A model generated the notes under the pieces. The model was not told where the DNA came from, made no database searches, and saw only the letters and a program-made list of their open reading frames with translations. A stretch of DNA of 64,000 nucleotides, from positions 31,614-95,613 of the forward strand of contig JAKASR010000013.1 in the NCBI GenBank assembly GCA_021818955.1, read 5' to 3'. This document shows, piece after piece, positions 1-8,162 of this stretch (its first letter is position 1; each line of letters begins with the position of its first letter). This stretch comes from Acidobacteriota bacterium. GTDB taxonomy: Bacteria > Acidobacteriota > Terriglobia > Terriglobales > SCQP01. The position numbers and the translations under genes are program-made.

Positions 1-71
1 CATAGCTCAACGGTCAGAGCAGCGGACTCATAATCCGTTGGTTCCTGGTTCGAATCCAGGTGGCCCCACCA
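1..71 (+). tRNA. tRNA with CAT anticodon (Met or Ile2), 5' end cut by the window
   Basis: The D-arm, anticodon arm, T-arm and 3' acceptor strand are readable. The anticodon loop reads CTCATAA, giving anticodon CAT. The T-arm CCTGG/CCAGG flanks TTCGAAT. The 3' acceptor strand TGGCCCC is followed by A and an encoded CCA at 69-71. The matching 5' strand would be GGGGCCA, so about five bases lie before the window. CAT can be elongator Met or lysidine-modified Ile; the sequence alone does not decide it. Confidence 0.93.
26..71 (+). repeat. attL-like 3' end of tRNA (46-bp direct repeat, copy 1)
   Basis: The 46 bases from the anticodon arm to the CCA end recur exactly at 2518-2563. Duplication of a tRNA 3' end on both sides of foreign DNA is the classic footprint of tyrosine-recombinase integration into a tRNA gene. 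This copy sits in the tRNA that remains functional. Confidence 0.85.
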
Positions 72-137
72 TTTAAAATCAATCGTTTACATCAGCACCT
101 CCCGCGCCGCGCCCGCCGTTTGTGACGTATTTGTGAC

Positions 138-854
138 GTGCGCGAGGAAGTGATCGGTTTCTATGCCCGCCGCATTGCGCAGGAAGTCAAATATCCGGCG
201 CAATTCGCAGCGATAGCGCCCAAGGTGCGGGAGTTTTTTGAAGCCAAGGCGTTCGGCCATCCTGTCAGTCTGGACGACCCTGCCACGGTTAAAGCCATGA
301 GCACGGCCATTGCGCATTATGTCTGCGTGGATGTGTTCAAAAAAGCCCTGCTAGGGTTGACTATCGAGCCGCAGGAACCGCAGTTGATGACGCCAGGCCG
401 CATGCTCTCCACCTGCCAGCCCTTCCCTTGGTCGCGGCCCGTCTGGGAAGGCCGGAAATGCATTTTTAACCTGGTCGCCTGCGACAACAATTTTGAGCGC
501 GATTTCGCCAAGTTCCTGGACAATGCGCCCGATGTCCAGGCATTTTCAAAGCTGCCGCAAGTCTTTGGTTTTTCCATCGAATATACTGACTCGGCCATGA
601 ATCTGCGCTATTATTATCCCGATTTCGTGGCCGTGGACACGCAAGGCACATACTGGCTTTTGGAAACCAAGGGCCAGGAAACGTCCGAAGTACCGCGCAA
701 GGACGCAGCGGCGGATATGTGGTGCGAAAACGCCACGCAATTGACCGGCATGAACTGGAAATATCAGAAGATCACACAGGAACTTTTTGAATCTTTACAC
801 CCTAATAATTTATCCAATCTCTCATTATTTTATATTGCTAATGGAATATTATGA
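138..854 (+). pseudogene. C-terminal fragment of a type III restriction enzyme Res subunit
   Basis: Only the C-terminal endonuclease part of a type III restriction Res subunit is left: 238 residues, where full Res proteins run to roughly 900-1000. The core PD-(D/E)XK motif is visible as YYYPDFV near residue 158 and LLETKG near residue 173, preceded by the family-typical FSKLPQVFGFSIEYTD. The helicase/translocase half and the Mod methyltransferase are absent. The reading frame opens with GTG at 138, directly after a TTGTGACGTA-type repeat, so the junction probably created it. It overlaps the next gene by 4 bp (ATGA). It lies between the tRNA-derived direct repeats and turns AT-rich toward its 3' end. 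It is most likely a non-functional remnant, although a free nuclease domain cannot be excluded. Confidence 0.75.
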
Positions 855-1486
855 AACGCGATCCATGGCTTTCGGAAAGTATTCAAGATTTTATCAGTCA
901 AAGAGGACAAGATGATGCTGACTATTATCATCAAATATCAGCAGAAGACAGAAAATACATAATGAATATAATTGAATTAATTATATTTTCAAGAGAAAAT
1001 ATTAGCGGTAAATCATTTTATAAATTTGAACAATTTATCAAAGAATTACCCGATCCAACAATACATATGATAAACGATTACTTATGCAATAAATTCATTC
1101 ATGATATTCCATGCTATGTGATGAGAATACTCGATCTATCCAGCATAGAAAGCTCTATTAAAGCACCAAATATTGTAAATTCATTTCTCAAAGAAGCAGT
1201 TAGGACTTATATATTAGGCTTACCACAAGCATCAATAGTGCTTTGCCGTTCGACATTAGAACAAGCATTAAAAGATAAAATCCCCGAATTAAATGATGAT
1301 ACAACCTTATATACGCTTATTGAAACAGCATATAATAAAAATATTATAGATCAAACTATTAAATCATGCTCTACAGAAATAAGACTCACCGGAAGAAATG
1401 CGGTGCATCGTAATATAACAGAGTTATCTCAAGCCCGTGATATTTTAATAAAACTTCGTGGTATATTACAACATTTATATTCATAA
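851..1486 (+). CDS. DUF4145-like protein in a restriction-system remnant
   Basis: This is a 211-residue, AT-rich gene very unlike the GC-rich chromosome around it, so it was acquired by transfer. The second half resembles DUF4145: LPQASIVLCRSTLEQALK near residues 124-141 and a terminal RNAVHR helix near residue 183. That domain is common beside or inside restriction and other defence proteins. The start ATG overlaps the stop of the Res fragment (ATGA), so the two were probably translationally coupled. The first 110 residues show no motif I recognise. Its exact role is unknown; association with restriction is inferred from the neighbour. Confidence 0.6.
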   Translation: MKRDPWLSESIQDFISQRGQDDADYYHQISAEDRKYIMNIIELIIFSRENISGKSFYKFEQFIKELPDPTIHMINDYLCNKFIHDIPCYVMRILDLSSIESSIKAPNIVNSFLKEAVRTYILGLPQASIVLCRSTLEQALKDKIPELNDDTTLYTLIETAYNKNIIDQTIKSCSTEIRLTGRNAVHRNITELSQARDILIKLRGILQHLYS

Positions 1487-1559
1487 TTACTAATTAATTC
1501 ATCTATTTTTCTATTTCAAATCCCTTTATTTTGACTCATATAATCAACCTTTAATATAA

Positions 1560-2323
1560 TTAAGCAAAATTATCTTTACGAATCATATTAATACGGGAAG
1601 CTATTTCAGCTATCTCCTGTTCGCAATTTGCGACCCAAATCAGCTTTTTAGATGATGAAACACAACACACTTCATTTGGACTGACATAACCCAAAAATAC
1701 TTTGAAAAATAATCCAAGAGCAATAAAACCATATACATAGGGCGGGCGTTTTAAAGCAAGCGAAGGAAGAGTGCAACAACCCTGACCTAATTTATCTTCA
1801 CATACTACTGCCCAAATTTTTGCTTCATTCGGAAATGATGTTTCCCCAAGCAAATATTTGCGAAACTTTTCTTCCCATGGCCCTAAATCGAGCTTAACTG
1901 AATTATATGGTGGTACAGGCATTCGCCATTGACGTATTGCAGCCCGCCATATATAGCTAATAGCAAAATATGCCATTTTTCTGTATCAATATTTAAAGAA
2001 AGCCCTGAATAACCAAGCATATTTTTTGTTTTTATATCAGGCTTCGCGACTCGAAGTCGTTCAAGTAATGGAAAAACACCCGTTTTCCAATTGGCCGCAT
2101 TTTTTAACACATAATCTTCTCCGCTTTTATCAAAACGATGTTCGCAATCTACGCATAAAATATAAGCGCGAGTTTGTCGAGATGTAGTACGAACCGAATG
2201 AGTTGTAATCAAGCCCGGCATGTTCATTCGACGATAAAACCCTGCAGGAAGAAAATGACTATTACGCAATATTTCAAAGTGCCCACATAAGGCACATGTA
2301 CCAGTTGGTGCATTTTTCTTCAT
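1560..2323 (-). pseudogene. Zinc-knuckle/HNH-like hypothetical protein, frameshifted
   Basis: Two minus-strand frames belong to one family. The first, starting at 2323, has CALCG, an SH motif and CVDCE, a Cys4-type zinc site as in HNH-like proteins. The second frame continues with the conserved stretch MAYFAISYIWRAAIRQW and then LGPWEEKFRKYLLGE. The frames meet near 1970-1990, around IDTEKW in one and MAYFAIS in the other, so a single-base indel has broken the gene unless it is a sequencing error. It is AT-rich, convergent with the DUF4145-like gene, and inside the tRNA-bounded island. Nuclease activity is a guess from the zinc-site pattern. Confidence 0.6.
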
Positions 2324-2363
2324 TAAAATTGTCAAACTACAATTATTATAAAAAAAAATCATT

Positions 2364-2431
2364 TTTGTGACGTAATTGTGACATACGCCGTCCCGCAAAC
2401 CCCTCAAAACCCAACAAAACCAACGCAGCCG
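2364..2431 (+). repeat. Island-boundary repeat, copy 1 (second copy 3523-3592)
   Basis: The block begins with TTGTGACGTAATTGTGAC and continues through a CCCTCAAAACCCA stretch to GCAGCCGG. It recurs with a handful of mismatches at 3523-3592. A short version of its beginning also lies at 118-142, just after the tRNA. The three copies therefore mark the edges of the island and of the toxin-antitoxin segment. Confidence 0.7.
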
Positions 2432-2517
2432 GGAACTCCTTCCGTGCGGGCGGAAATGGGGTTAAATCCCTGGTTTGGTTGGGGTTTAGGGCCGCCACCG
2501 GGATACTCTATCAGGCA

Positions 2518-2563
2518 ACTCATAATCCGTTGGTTCCTGGTTCGAATCCAGGTGGCCCCACCA
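2518..2563 (+). repeat. attR-like tRNA 3'-end duplication (46-bp direct repeat, copy 2)
   Basis: This is an exact copy of bases 26-71 with no 5' half of a tRNA before it, so it is not a functional tRNA gene. It closes a segment of about 2.45 kb. No integrase gene is visible inside, so the element is a deleted remnant or was mobilised in trans. Confidence 0.85.
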
Positions 2564-2737
2564 GCGCCGGCGCCAAGCGCCGCCTGTCCCGCTTGAATGC
2601 CTTCCCTGCAAAATTTCGATAGAGCGCATTGCGGCTGGGTAGTTTCCAATATTTTTCGCACTGCATGCTGAGCAGTCTGAAGTGCCTCCGATGCCGAACC
2701 GCTACTTAAGCTGGAACCTGGACGCTGGGAAATCGCG

Positions 2738-2959
2738 GCGGCTCGGCCGCTTTTACGTTTAGGCGCTGACGCTTTCGCCAAGGTCCGGCCGAAACCGGAC
2801 ACAGGGCGAATACTCATGGATGCCGACAGTTTATCGTCGTTAATAGGCGCGGGTCCTAAACCGGAACCCCGCGCTTCGGCCTGCGGACATGGCTTGAGGC
2901 AATTTCTTCGAAATTGCCAAGTTGACGAAAACTGCTGTCCGACTCAGCCGTTAACGCTT
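2738..2959 (+). repeat. Dispersed hairpin repeat, full copy
   Basis: The left module runs from GGCTCGGCCGCTTTTAC through GGCGCTGACGCTTTCGC to a GTCCGG/CCGGAC hairpin. The right module has GGCGCGGG, a GGCAATTTC-TTC-GAAATTGCC hairpin, ACGAAAACTGC and the end CCGTTAACGCTT. This copy fills much of the 520-bp gap between the island and the DUF1902 gene. I see no gene in the rest of that gap (2564-2737 and 2960-3087). Confidence 0.85.
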
Positions 2960-3087
2960 CTGGCGGCGAAATCCAGCCAACCCTCGGGCTGGAATGCCGC
3001 TGGAGTAGCCAGCAAAATGCAAGCGCCATGCACTTCGATCCCAACTCAATCGCGTATAATCGGCATGACTATAAGGTTTGAGGAACG

Positions 3088-3318
3088 ATGTACCATATCA
3101 AGGCAATTTGGGACAATGAGGCCCGGGTCTGGGTCGCGGAAAGCGAGGAAGTTCCCGGCCTGGTTGCCGAAGCCGCGAGTCTGGACGGACTCAAAGCCAA
3201 GCTGGATATTTTGATTCCGGAACTGCTCGAAGCCAACGGCCGAATTCCCGCAGGGCGGAAGAGTGTTGAAATTCCCATACAGCTAATGGCGGAATATCAG
3301 GAATTGGTGCGCAGCTAA
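3088..3318 (+). CDS. DUF1902/HicB-like antitoxin
   Basis: This 76-residue protein matches the DUF1902 pattern, a small HicB-like fold: an N-terminal strand with VWVAESEEVPGLVAEA (residues 14-29), then LKAKLDILIPELLEANG (35-51). The start has a GAGGAACG Shine-Dalgarno-like stretch 7-8 bases upstream. Six bases downstream starts a hicA-type reading frame, the usual partner, which is frameshifted here. In intact systems this protein would bind and neutralise the HicA mRNA interferase and repress the operon; here it may be an orphan antitoxin. Confidence 0.8.
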   Translation: MYHIKAIWDNEARVWVAESEEVPGLVAEAASLDGLKAKLDILIPELLEANGRIPAGRKSVEIPIQLMAEYQELVRS

Positions 3319-3324
3319 AGCTTC

Positions 3325-3518
3325 ATGGCGAGCTATACGCCGGAGTTGAAACGAATACTTCAAGAAAACGGCTGTAATTTTATCCGCCAAGGAAAGGCGA
3401 TCATGAAATCTGGTACAGCCCGATCAGCAAGTTGCATTTCCCCATGGATCAAAAAATTCTTTCTCGTCATACGGCCAATGGGGTTTTAAAGCAGGCGGGA
3501 ATACCGAAGAAGTTTTAA
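3325..3518 (+). pseudogene. hicA: hicA-type toxin gene with a one-base deletion
   Basis: The frame from ATG 3325 reads MASYTPELKRILQENGCNFI and then RQGK. Restoring one base near 3394-3398 continues as GDHEIWYSPISKLHF and ends AGIPKKF at the TAA at 3516-3518. GDHEIW with its catalytic-type histidine is the HicA signature. The repaired protein is 64 residues, right for HicA, a dsRBD-like mRNA interferase. It is too interrupted to appear as an open frame. Loss of the toxin with survival of the antitoxin is the expected direction of decay. Confidence 0.75.
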
Positions 3519-3806
3519 ACCGATTGTGGCGTGATTGTGACATACGCCTTCCCCCAATCCCCTCAAAACCCAGCAAAACCAAAGCAGCCGGCTTGGGCCA
3601 GAGCGCCGCCTGCCCCGCATCTCCCGCTTGAATAGCCGCCATTCAAAATTCCGATGGGGCGCTTGGCGGCCGCATGCTAGGCTGAAATGAAGCATATGCG
3701 GCGCCGCGAACTCCATCTCCAGGCTTGTTGTTGTCCGGCCATGGCCGGCGGGGATGGCTGGAGCGGCGGCTAAACACAGCTCGCTTAAGTTCCGGTCTTC
3801 AGTCCC
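3519..3806. other. Gene-free stretch between hicA remnant and cysH
   Basis: It contains the second copy of the island-boundary repeat (3523-3592) and then the presumed cysH leader. I see no coding frame with family resemblance. The sequence around 3720-3800 is rich in short inverted GC repeats, but I could not match it to a known riboswitch. Confidence 0.5.
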
Positions 3807-3848
3807 AAACGGCCTGTTTCGCCCCGCGCGACGGGCCGTTTTCATTTT
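3807..3848 (+). terminator. Terminator-like hairpin in the cysH leader
   Basis: AAACGGCC (3807-3814) can pair with GGCCGTTT (3834-3841), followed by a T-rich run TTTTCATTTT. It ends about 20 bases before the cysH start codon. It could be an attenuator controlling cysH or the terminator of an upstream transcript. Confidence 0.4.
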
Positions 3849-3864
3849 CGGAGGGCTCCACAGC

Positions 3865-4689
3865 ATGCCATGCGAACCGATGGAACGAACTCGAACGGCG
3901 CCAGCCCCAAAGCCGCCGGCGGCGCTGGCCGCGGCGGAAAGCCTGCCGGCGGAGGCATTGCTCACGGCGGCGTTTGCGCATTGGGGACGCGCCCTGGTGT
4001 TGTGCACCGCGCTGCAATCGGAAGGCCTCGTGCTGCTGGATTTGTGCCGCCGCATCTTTCCCGCAGTGCGCGTGCTGACGCTCGATACCGGGCGCCTGCC
4101 GGATGAGACCCATGCCTTCCTGGAACAGGTCGAAGGCCATTTTGGGGTGCGGATCGAGGTGATTTATCCGGATGCGGGCGAGCTGCGCCGGCTGACGGAG
4201 CGGCAGGGCGTGAATGGCTTTCGCGCCGGCCAGGTGGAGCGCGAGCTGTGCTGCCAGATTCGCAAAGTGCGGCCCTGGCAAGCGGTGCTGGCGGGCCGCT
4301 GGGGCCCGGCGCCGGCGGCCTGGATCAGCGGCTTGCGGCGGGAGCAGAGCCCGGCGCGGCGGCGCACGCCCAAGCTGCAACCCGACCCGGAAACGGCCGG
4401 AGCATGGAAACTGGCGCCGCTGGCCGATTGGAGCGCCGAGCAGGTGGAACGCTATACCTTAAGGCGCGGATTGCCCCGGCATCCCCTGTATGCGCGCGGC
4501 TACGCCAGCCTCGGCTGCGCGCCCTGCACGCGCGCTCTGCGTCCGGGGGAGAACGAGCGCCTAGGGCGCTGGTGGTGGGAGATAAGCTCCAAGGAATGCG
4601 GCCTGCACCGCGGCGCCAGCCCCGAGCTGAATCTCAGGCTGCAAGAACTGTTGCCGTCGCGAAAGAGCGAGGCGATCAGCCTCGCCTAG
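3865..4689 (+). CDS. cysH: Phosphoadenylyl/adenylyl-sulfate reductase (CysH type)
   Basis: It reduces activated sulfate (APS or PAPS) to sulfite in the cytoplasm with thioredoxin as donor. The PAPS-reductase fold is shown by TLDTGRLPDET, ISGLRREQSP and the tail WWWEISSKECGLH with the catalytic cysteine of ECGLH. Two cysteine pairs, ELCCQIRKVRP and GCAPCTR, are those that bind the [4Fe-4S] cluster of APS-type reductases, so APS is the likelier substrate. I chose the ATG at 3865 because GGAGGG lies about 10 bases upstream; an open frame runs back to 3754 without conserved sequence. No other sulfate-assimilation gene is nearby. Confidence 0.88.
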   Translation: MPCEPMERTRTAPAPKPPAALAAAESLPAEALLTAAFAHWGRALVLCTALQSEGLVLLDLCRRIFPAVRVLTLDTGRLPDETHAFLEQVEGHFGVRIEVIYPDAGELRRLTERQGVNGFRAGQVERELCCQIRKVRPWQAVLAGRWGPAPAAWISGLRREQSPARRRTPKLQPDPETAGAWKLAPLADWSAEQVERYTLRRGLPRHPLYARGYASLGCAPCTRALRPGENERLGRWWWEISSKECGLHRGASPELNLRLQELLPSRKSEAISLA

Positions 4690-4868
4690 CCCGCTGGCAT
4701 TTCTCGAGCAATTTCTTCGAAATTGCATAATGCTCGGCGATGCTCCAAAGGCGCCCTTCACGCCTTCACGAAATCGGCGGCGCGGCCGCTTGCAAGCTAA
4801 ACGCCAGCCGCCGGGCCGCCGCGCGGCGGACAAACGGGCTGTCGCCACAGCCGATAAAAGCAACATTC

Positions 4869-4894
4869 AAACGCGCGGGCGAGAGGCCCGCGTT
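4869..4894. terminator. Hairpin between convergent genes
   Basis: AACGCGCGGGC and GCCCGCGTT pair around a GAGAG loop between the convergent cysH and lipoprotein genes. It is followed by two 21-bp tandem copies (4890-4910 and 4911-4931, one mismatch) that abut the lipoprotein stop codon. A terminator role is plausible but there is no long T-run. Confidence 0.35.
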
Positions 4895-4929
4895 TCCAGG
4901 CTTCGGCGTTGCGTTTCCAGGGTTCGGCG

Positions 4930-5418
4930 TTACGGGTGCGCGGCGGCGGCGCGGCGCAAGCGCAGCGTGGCGGAATCCACCAGCGAACGCAGATATAGCA
5001 CGCCCTTCACATACGCCAGCTCCCAATCGTCTTGCTCGATGCCGGCGGCGGAGCCGATGCGCAGCTCATTGCCTTCAATTTGAAAATCCAGCCGGATGCG
5101 CTGCCCGGGCGCTTCCAGCACGAGGCCGCCGGATGGCAGGAAGGTCAAGGTGGTCCAGCGCTTGATGCCGGCAATCTGGGCATAGCGGCGAAAAATATTG
5201 GGCTCGGCTTCCAGGCTGCGATCTCCGGGGCGGATGTCGAGAATCCGCCAACGGCCGGTCAAAATACGGCGATAATCGGGCGAGCCATAAAGGCGCAGAT
5301 GCCCGGCCGGCCGGCTGCCGGCAGGCAAATGGACGCGGGTGGCGCAGCCGGCGCCGAAGATTAAACCCGCCGCCAGGACAGCTCCCGAAAAAGACTGGGC
5401 CACCGATACCATATCCAT
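4930..5418 (-). CDS. Small putative lipoprotein of unknown function
   Basis: About 162 residues from ATG 5418. The N-terminus has a hydrophobic stretch ending LIFGAGC, a reasonable lipobox, so it is probably a lipid-anchored envelope protein. The mature part alternates short beta-like strands (RILTGRWRILDI, TTLTFLPSGGLVLEAPGQRIRLDFQIEGNELRI), as in small secreted lipocalin- or META-like proteins, but no family is recognised. An open frame extends back to 5520, but that extension is translated dispersed repeat. It is convergent with cysH. Confidence 0.6.
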   Translation of the reverse strand: MDMVSVAQSFSGAVLAAGLIFGAGCATRVHLPAGSRPAGHLRLYGSPDYRRILTGRWRILDIRPGDRSLEAEPNIFRRYAQIAGIKRWTTLTFLPSGGLVLEAPGQRIRLDFQIEGNELRIGSAAGIEQDDWELAYVKGVLYLRSLVDSATLRLRRAAAAHP

Positions 5419-5431
5419 GATTATGATCCGT

Positions 5432-5470
5432 GCGGCCCGGCCGCTTTTACTTGCAGGCGCTGACGCTCGC
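5432..5470 (+). repeat. Dispersed repeat, left-end fragment
   Basis: It holds CGGCCGCTTTTACTT..GGCGCTGACGCTCGCCCCAT, the left module only. It lies immediately upstream of the lipoprotein gene, which it antisenses. The following 246 bases up to the first glycosyltransferase are G/C-rich with no feature I can name. Confidence 0.65.
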
Positions 5471-5716
5471 CCCATCGAGCACCTATTTAACCGCAAAGCG
5501 GCCCGATGACATGCGTCCACTCACAACCGTATCTCATTGACTTCTTTGGGTGTCTCTGTTATGGGTCTTACAGGCCGGAGGTGTACATCCATACGGGAAC
5601 GCGAGTTCCCCCGGCGGTTTTTGCCGCCGGCCCACCCGGCGGCGGCCCGGCCAACCCGGCCGTTAAGGCTTGGCGCCCGCGGCCCGGGCCCGGCGCGTTA
5701 TCCAACGGTTCCCCCC

Positions 5717-6883
5717 GTGCAAATTTGTCATCTGGCCAAATACTATCCTCCGGCGCGCGGCGGAATCGAGAGCCATGTGCAGACGCTGGCGCGGCTGCAG
5801 GCTGCCGCCAAGATGCGCGTGCAGGTCATCGCCATTGAACACCGCGACGGCGGCGTTCCGGGCCTGCGTTGGGAAGATGACCAGGGCGTGCAGGTGGCGC
5901 GGGTAACTCCGCGCCTGCGGCTCAATCACGCGCAATGGTCGCCGGAGATGAATGCTTGGCTGCGCCACGAAATGACCGCCGATATCGTGCATCTGCACCT
6001 GCCCAACCCCAGCATGCAGATCGCGTGGCTGCTGGCCCGGCCGGCGGGCGCGCTGATCGTGACCCATCACAGCGACATCATTCGCCAGCGCTGGTTGCAC
6101 ATTCCGCTGGCGCCGCTGGAGCGCGCCACGCTGGCGCGCGCGGCCGCCATTCTGGCCAGCTCGCCCAACTACATTCGCCATTCGCCCCTGCTGCGCCGCT
6201 TTGCCGGCAAAACCATGGTATTGCCGTTAGGGGCGCAACTGGCGCCCTTTCTCCAGCCCAATGCCGCCGCCCGCGCCTGGAGCCAACGGCTGCGCGCCGA
6301 GCAGGGCGAGCCGCTATGGCTTTTCGTGGGCCGGCTGGTGTATTACAAAGGGCTGGACACGGCGATCCGGGCGCTGGCGCACTGTCCGGGCAAGCTGTTG
6401 ATCATCGGCACCGGGCCGCTCGAAGCCCGGCTGCGCCGCCTGGCGCGGCGCAGCGGCGTCGAGACCCGGGTGATCTGGGCCGGACAAGTCGAGGAGGACT
6501 TTTTGGCGGGCGCTTACGCCGCCGCGACCGCCTTCTGGTTTCCCAGCCATGCGCGCAGCGAAGGCTTCGGGCTGGTGCAAATCGAGGCCATGGCCAGCGG
6601 CTGCCCTTTGATCAACGCCGGCATCGCCGGCTCGGGCGTCAATTGGGTTTCGCCGCACGAGGAAAGCGGCTTGACGGTGCCCGCCAAAGATCCCGGCGCG
6701 CTGGCGGCCGCGGCGCTGCGCCTCTGGCAAGACGGCGAGCTGCGGCGGCAACTGGGCGCCAGGGGACGCGAACGGGCGCAACGGGAGTTCACCCAGGAAA
6801 TCATGGCGCAGCGGGTGCTGCAGTGTTATTGGCAGGCGCTGGCCGAAAAAGAAAAACGACCCGCCGCCGGCGACCCGTCATAG
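5717..6883 (+). CDS. GT4-family glycosyltransferase 1 of the exopolysaccharide locus
   Basis: A cytoplasmic or membrane-associated retaining glycosyltransferase of the GT-B fold that adds a sugar from a nucleotide donor to a lipid-linked acceptor. The N-terminal domain begins VQICHLAKYYPPARGGIESHV, the GT4 glycine-rich acceptor loop. The donor domain has LFVGRLVYYKGLDTAIRAL and the ARSEGFGLVQIEAMASGCPLI segment with the E-x7-E motif. The GTG at 5717 starts exactly where the family begins; the frame is open to 5537 through Pro/Gly-rich sequence without resemblance. It is first of the run of glycosyltransferases. Donor and acceptor cannot be read from sequence. Confidence 0.85.
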   Translation: MQICHLAKYYPPARGGIESHVQTLARLQAAAKMRVQVIAIEHRDGGVPGLRWEDDQGVQVARVTPRLRLNHAQWSPEMNAWLRHEMTADIVHLHLPNPSMQIAWLLARPAGALIVTHHSDIIRQRWLHIPLAPLERATLARAAAILASSPNYIRHSPLLRRFAGKTMVLPLGAQLAPFLQPNAAARAWSQRLRAEQGEPLWLFVGRLVYYKGLDTAIRALAHCPGKLLIIGTGPLEARLRRLARRSGVETRVIWAGQVEEDFLAGAYAAATAFWFPSHARSEGFGLVQIEAMASGCPLINAGIAGSGVNWVSPHEESGLTVPAKDPGALAAAALRLWQDGELRRQLGARGRERAQREFTQEIMAQRVLQCYWQALAEKEKRPAAGDPS

Positions 6884-6965
6884 AATCGCAGCTTCGACGC
6901 GGCTCGGCCGCGCTTAGTTTGCGGCTCGACCGCTTCGGCAAAATTGCCCATGACATCCACCGCGA

Positions 6966-7004
6966 TCCGACTCGGCCGTTAACGCTTCTCGGCCGTTAAC
7001 GCTT
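6966..7004 (+). repeat. Dispersed repeat, right-end fragment abutting a start codon
   Basis: CTCGGCCGTTAACGCTT occurs twice in a row and ends directly at the ATG of the next glycosyltransferase. The repeat thus supplies the ribosome-binding region, which has no Shine-Dalgarno sequence. Confidence 0.7.
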
Positions 7005-8162
7005 ATGGAAATCCTGCACGCCTATTCCGGGAATCTGTGGGGCGGCATCGAGCGCACGCTTTTGAACCTGGCGGAGTTTCAAGCCCGGAGCCGGGAGCTG
7101 AGTTCGGCCGCGCCGGCGCACCAGCATGAATTCGCGCTCTGTTTTCCGGGACACCTCTGGTCCGGGTTGGAAGCCGCCGGCGCCGTTTGCCATGCCTTGG
7201 GGCCGGTGCGTTTCAGCCGTCCATGGAGCGTATGGAGCGCGCGGCGGCGGTTATGCCGGCTGCTGGCAACCCGGCATTACGACGCCGTGTTGCTGCATGC
7301 CAGTTGGCCCTATGCCGCGCTGGCGCCGGCGGTCAAAGCTTGCGGCTTGCCGCGGCTCTGGGCCGCCCACGACATCGCCGACGGCCGGCACTGGCTGGAC
7401 CGCCGCGTGATCCGCAACCCGCCGCAACTGGCGCTGGCGAATAGCCGCTATACCGCCGCGGCCTGGCGCCGTTGGCTGCCGGCCAGCCAGATCGAAGTGT
7501 GGTATCCGCCCATGATGCCGCCGCCGGCATTGGACGAGAATGAACGCGGCCGCCAGCGCCGGCGCTGGCAAACCACACCGGAGAGCCTGGTGATTTTGAT
7601 TGCCGGACGCCTGGAGCCGATGAAGGGACATCGGGTGCTGCTGCAAGCCTTGGCGGCGCTGCCGCCCGAACTTGACTGGACGGCCTGGATTGCCGGCGCG
7701 GCGCAACGCCCGCGGGAAGCGCGCTACCGGCAAGCTTTGGAGGAGCAGGCGCATCGGCGGGGGATCGCGCCGCGTTTGCGCTGGCTGGGGATGCGTGCCG
7801 ATCTGGGCGCGGTCATGTCCGCCGCGGATGTGTTTTGCCAACCGAACCTCAAGCCCGATGCGATGGCCTGGAGCGTGATCGAAGCGCTGGCCCACCGCTT
7901 GCCGGTGATTGCCAGCGATCTCGGCGGCCCGGCGGAGATTCTGGCCGGCGGCGAAACCGGCCTGCTGGTCCCGCCCGGAGAACCGCCGGCGCTGGCGCAG
8001 GCGCTGGAGCGGCTATGGCGCGCACCCGCACTGCGGTTGCAACTTGGGCAAAATGGCGCGCGACGCGCCCGCCAACTCACGGACGCGGCCACGCAGGCGG
8101 AGCAGCTATATCATTACCTCTTGCCTTTCGCATCCATGCCGAAGGCCAAGACGGCATCATGA
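7005..8162 (+). CDS. GT4-family glycosyltransferase 2
   Basis: A 385-residue GT-B glycosyltransferase. It begins MEILHAYSGNLWGGIERTLLNL with the acceptor-side GG loop, and the donor half reads LIAGRLEPMKGHRVLLQAL. The nucleotide-sugar segment is present as DAMAWSVIEALAHRLPVIASDLGGPAEIL, followed by GETGLLVPPGEP. The ATG at 7005 touches the preceding repeat fragment. The stop overlaps the next gene by ATGA, indicating co-translation with the polymerase-like protein. It probably acts on the undecaprenyl-linked repeat unit at the inner membrane face; specificity unknown. Confidence 0.88.
   Translation: MEILHAYSGNLWGGIERTLLNLAEFQARSRELSSAAPAHQHEFALCFPGHLWSGLEAAGAVCHALGPVRFSRPWSVWSARRRLCRLLATRHYDAVLLHASWPYAALAPAVKACGLPRLWAAHDIADGRHWLDRRVIRNPPQLALANSRYTAAAWRRWLPASQIEVWYPPMMPPPALDENERGRQRRRWQTTPESLVILIAGRLEPMKGHRVLLQALAALPPELDWTAWIAGAAQRPREARYRQALEEQAHRRGIAPRLRWLGMRADLGAVMSAADVFCQPNLKPDAMAWSVIEALAHRLPVIASDLGGPAEILAGGETGLLVPPGEPPALAQALERLWRAPALRLQLGQNGARRARQLTDAATQAEQLYHYLLPFASMPKAKTAS

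Noticed and set aside
2518..2563. Second tRNA gene
   Set aside because: Only the 3' half is present with no D-arm or 5' acceptor strand; it is an attachment-site duplicate.
2404..2817. 137-residue minus-strand frame through the attR and the repeat
   Set aside because: Its sequence (SGFGRTLAKASAPKRKSG) is translated dispersed repeat and tRNA remnant.
3680..3860. SAM or other known riboswitch upstream of cysH
   Set aside because: No conserved core motif of a known class could be matched by eye; only a terminator-like hairpin is supported.
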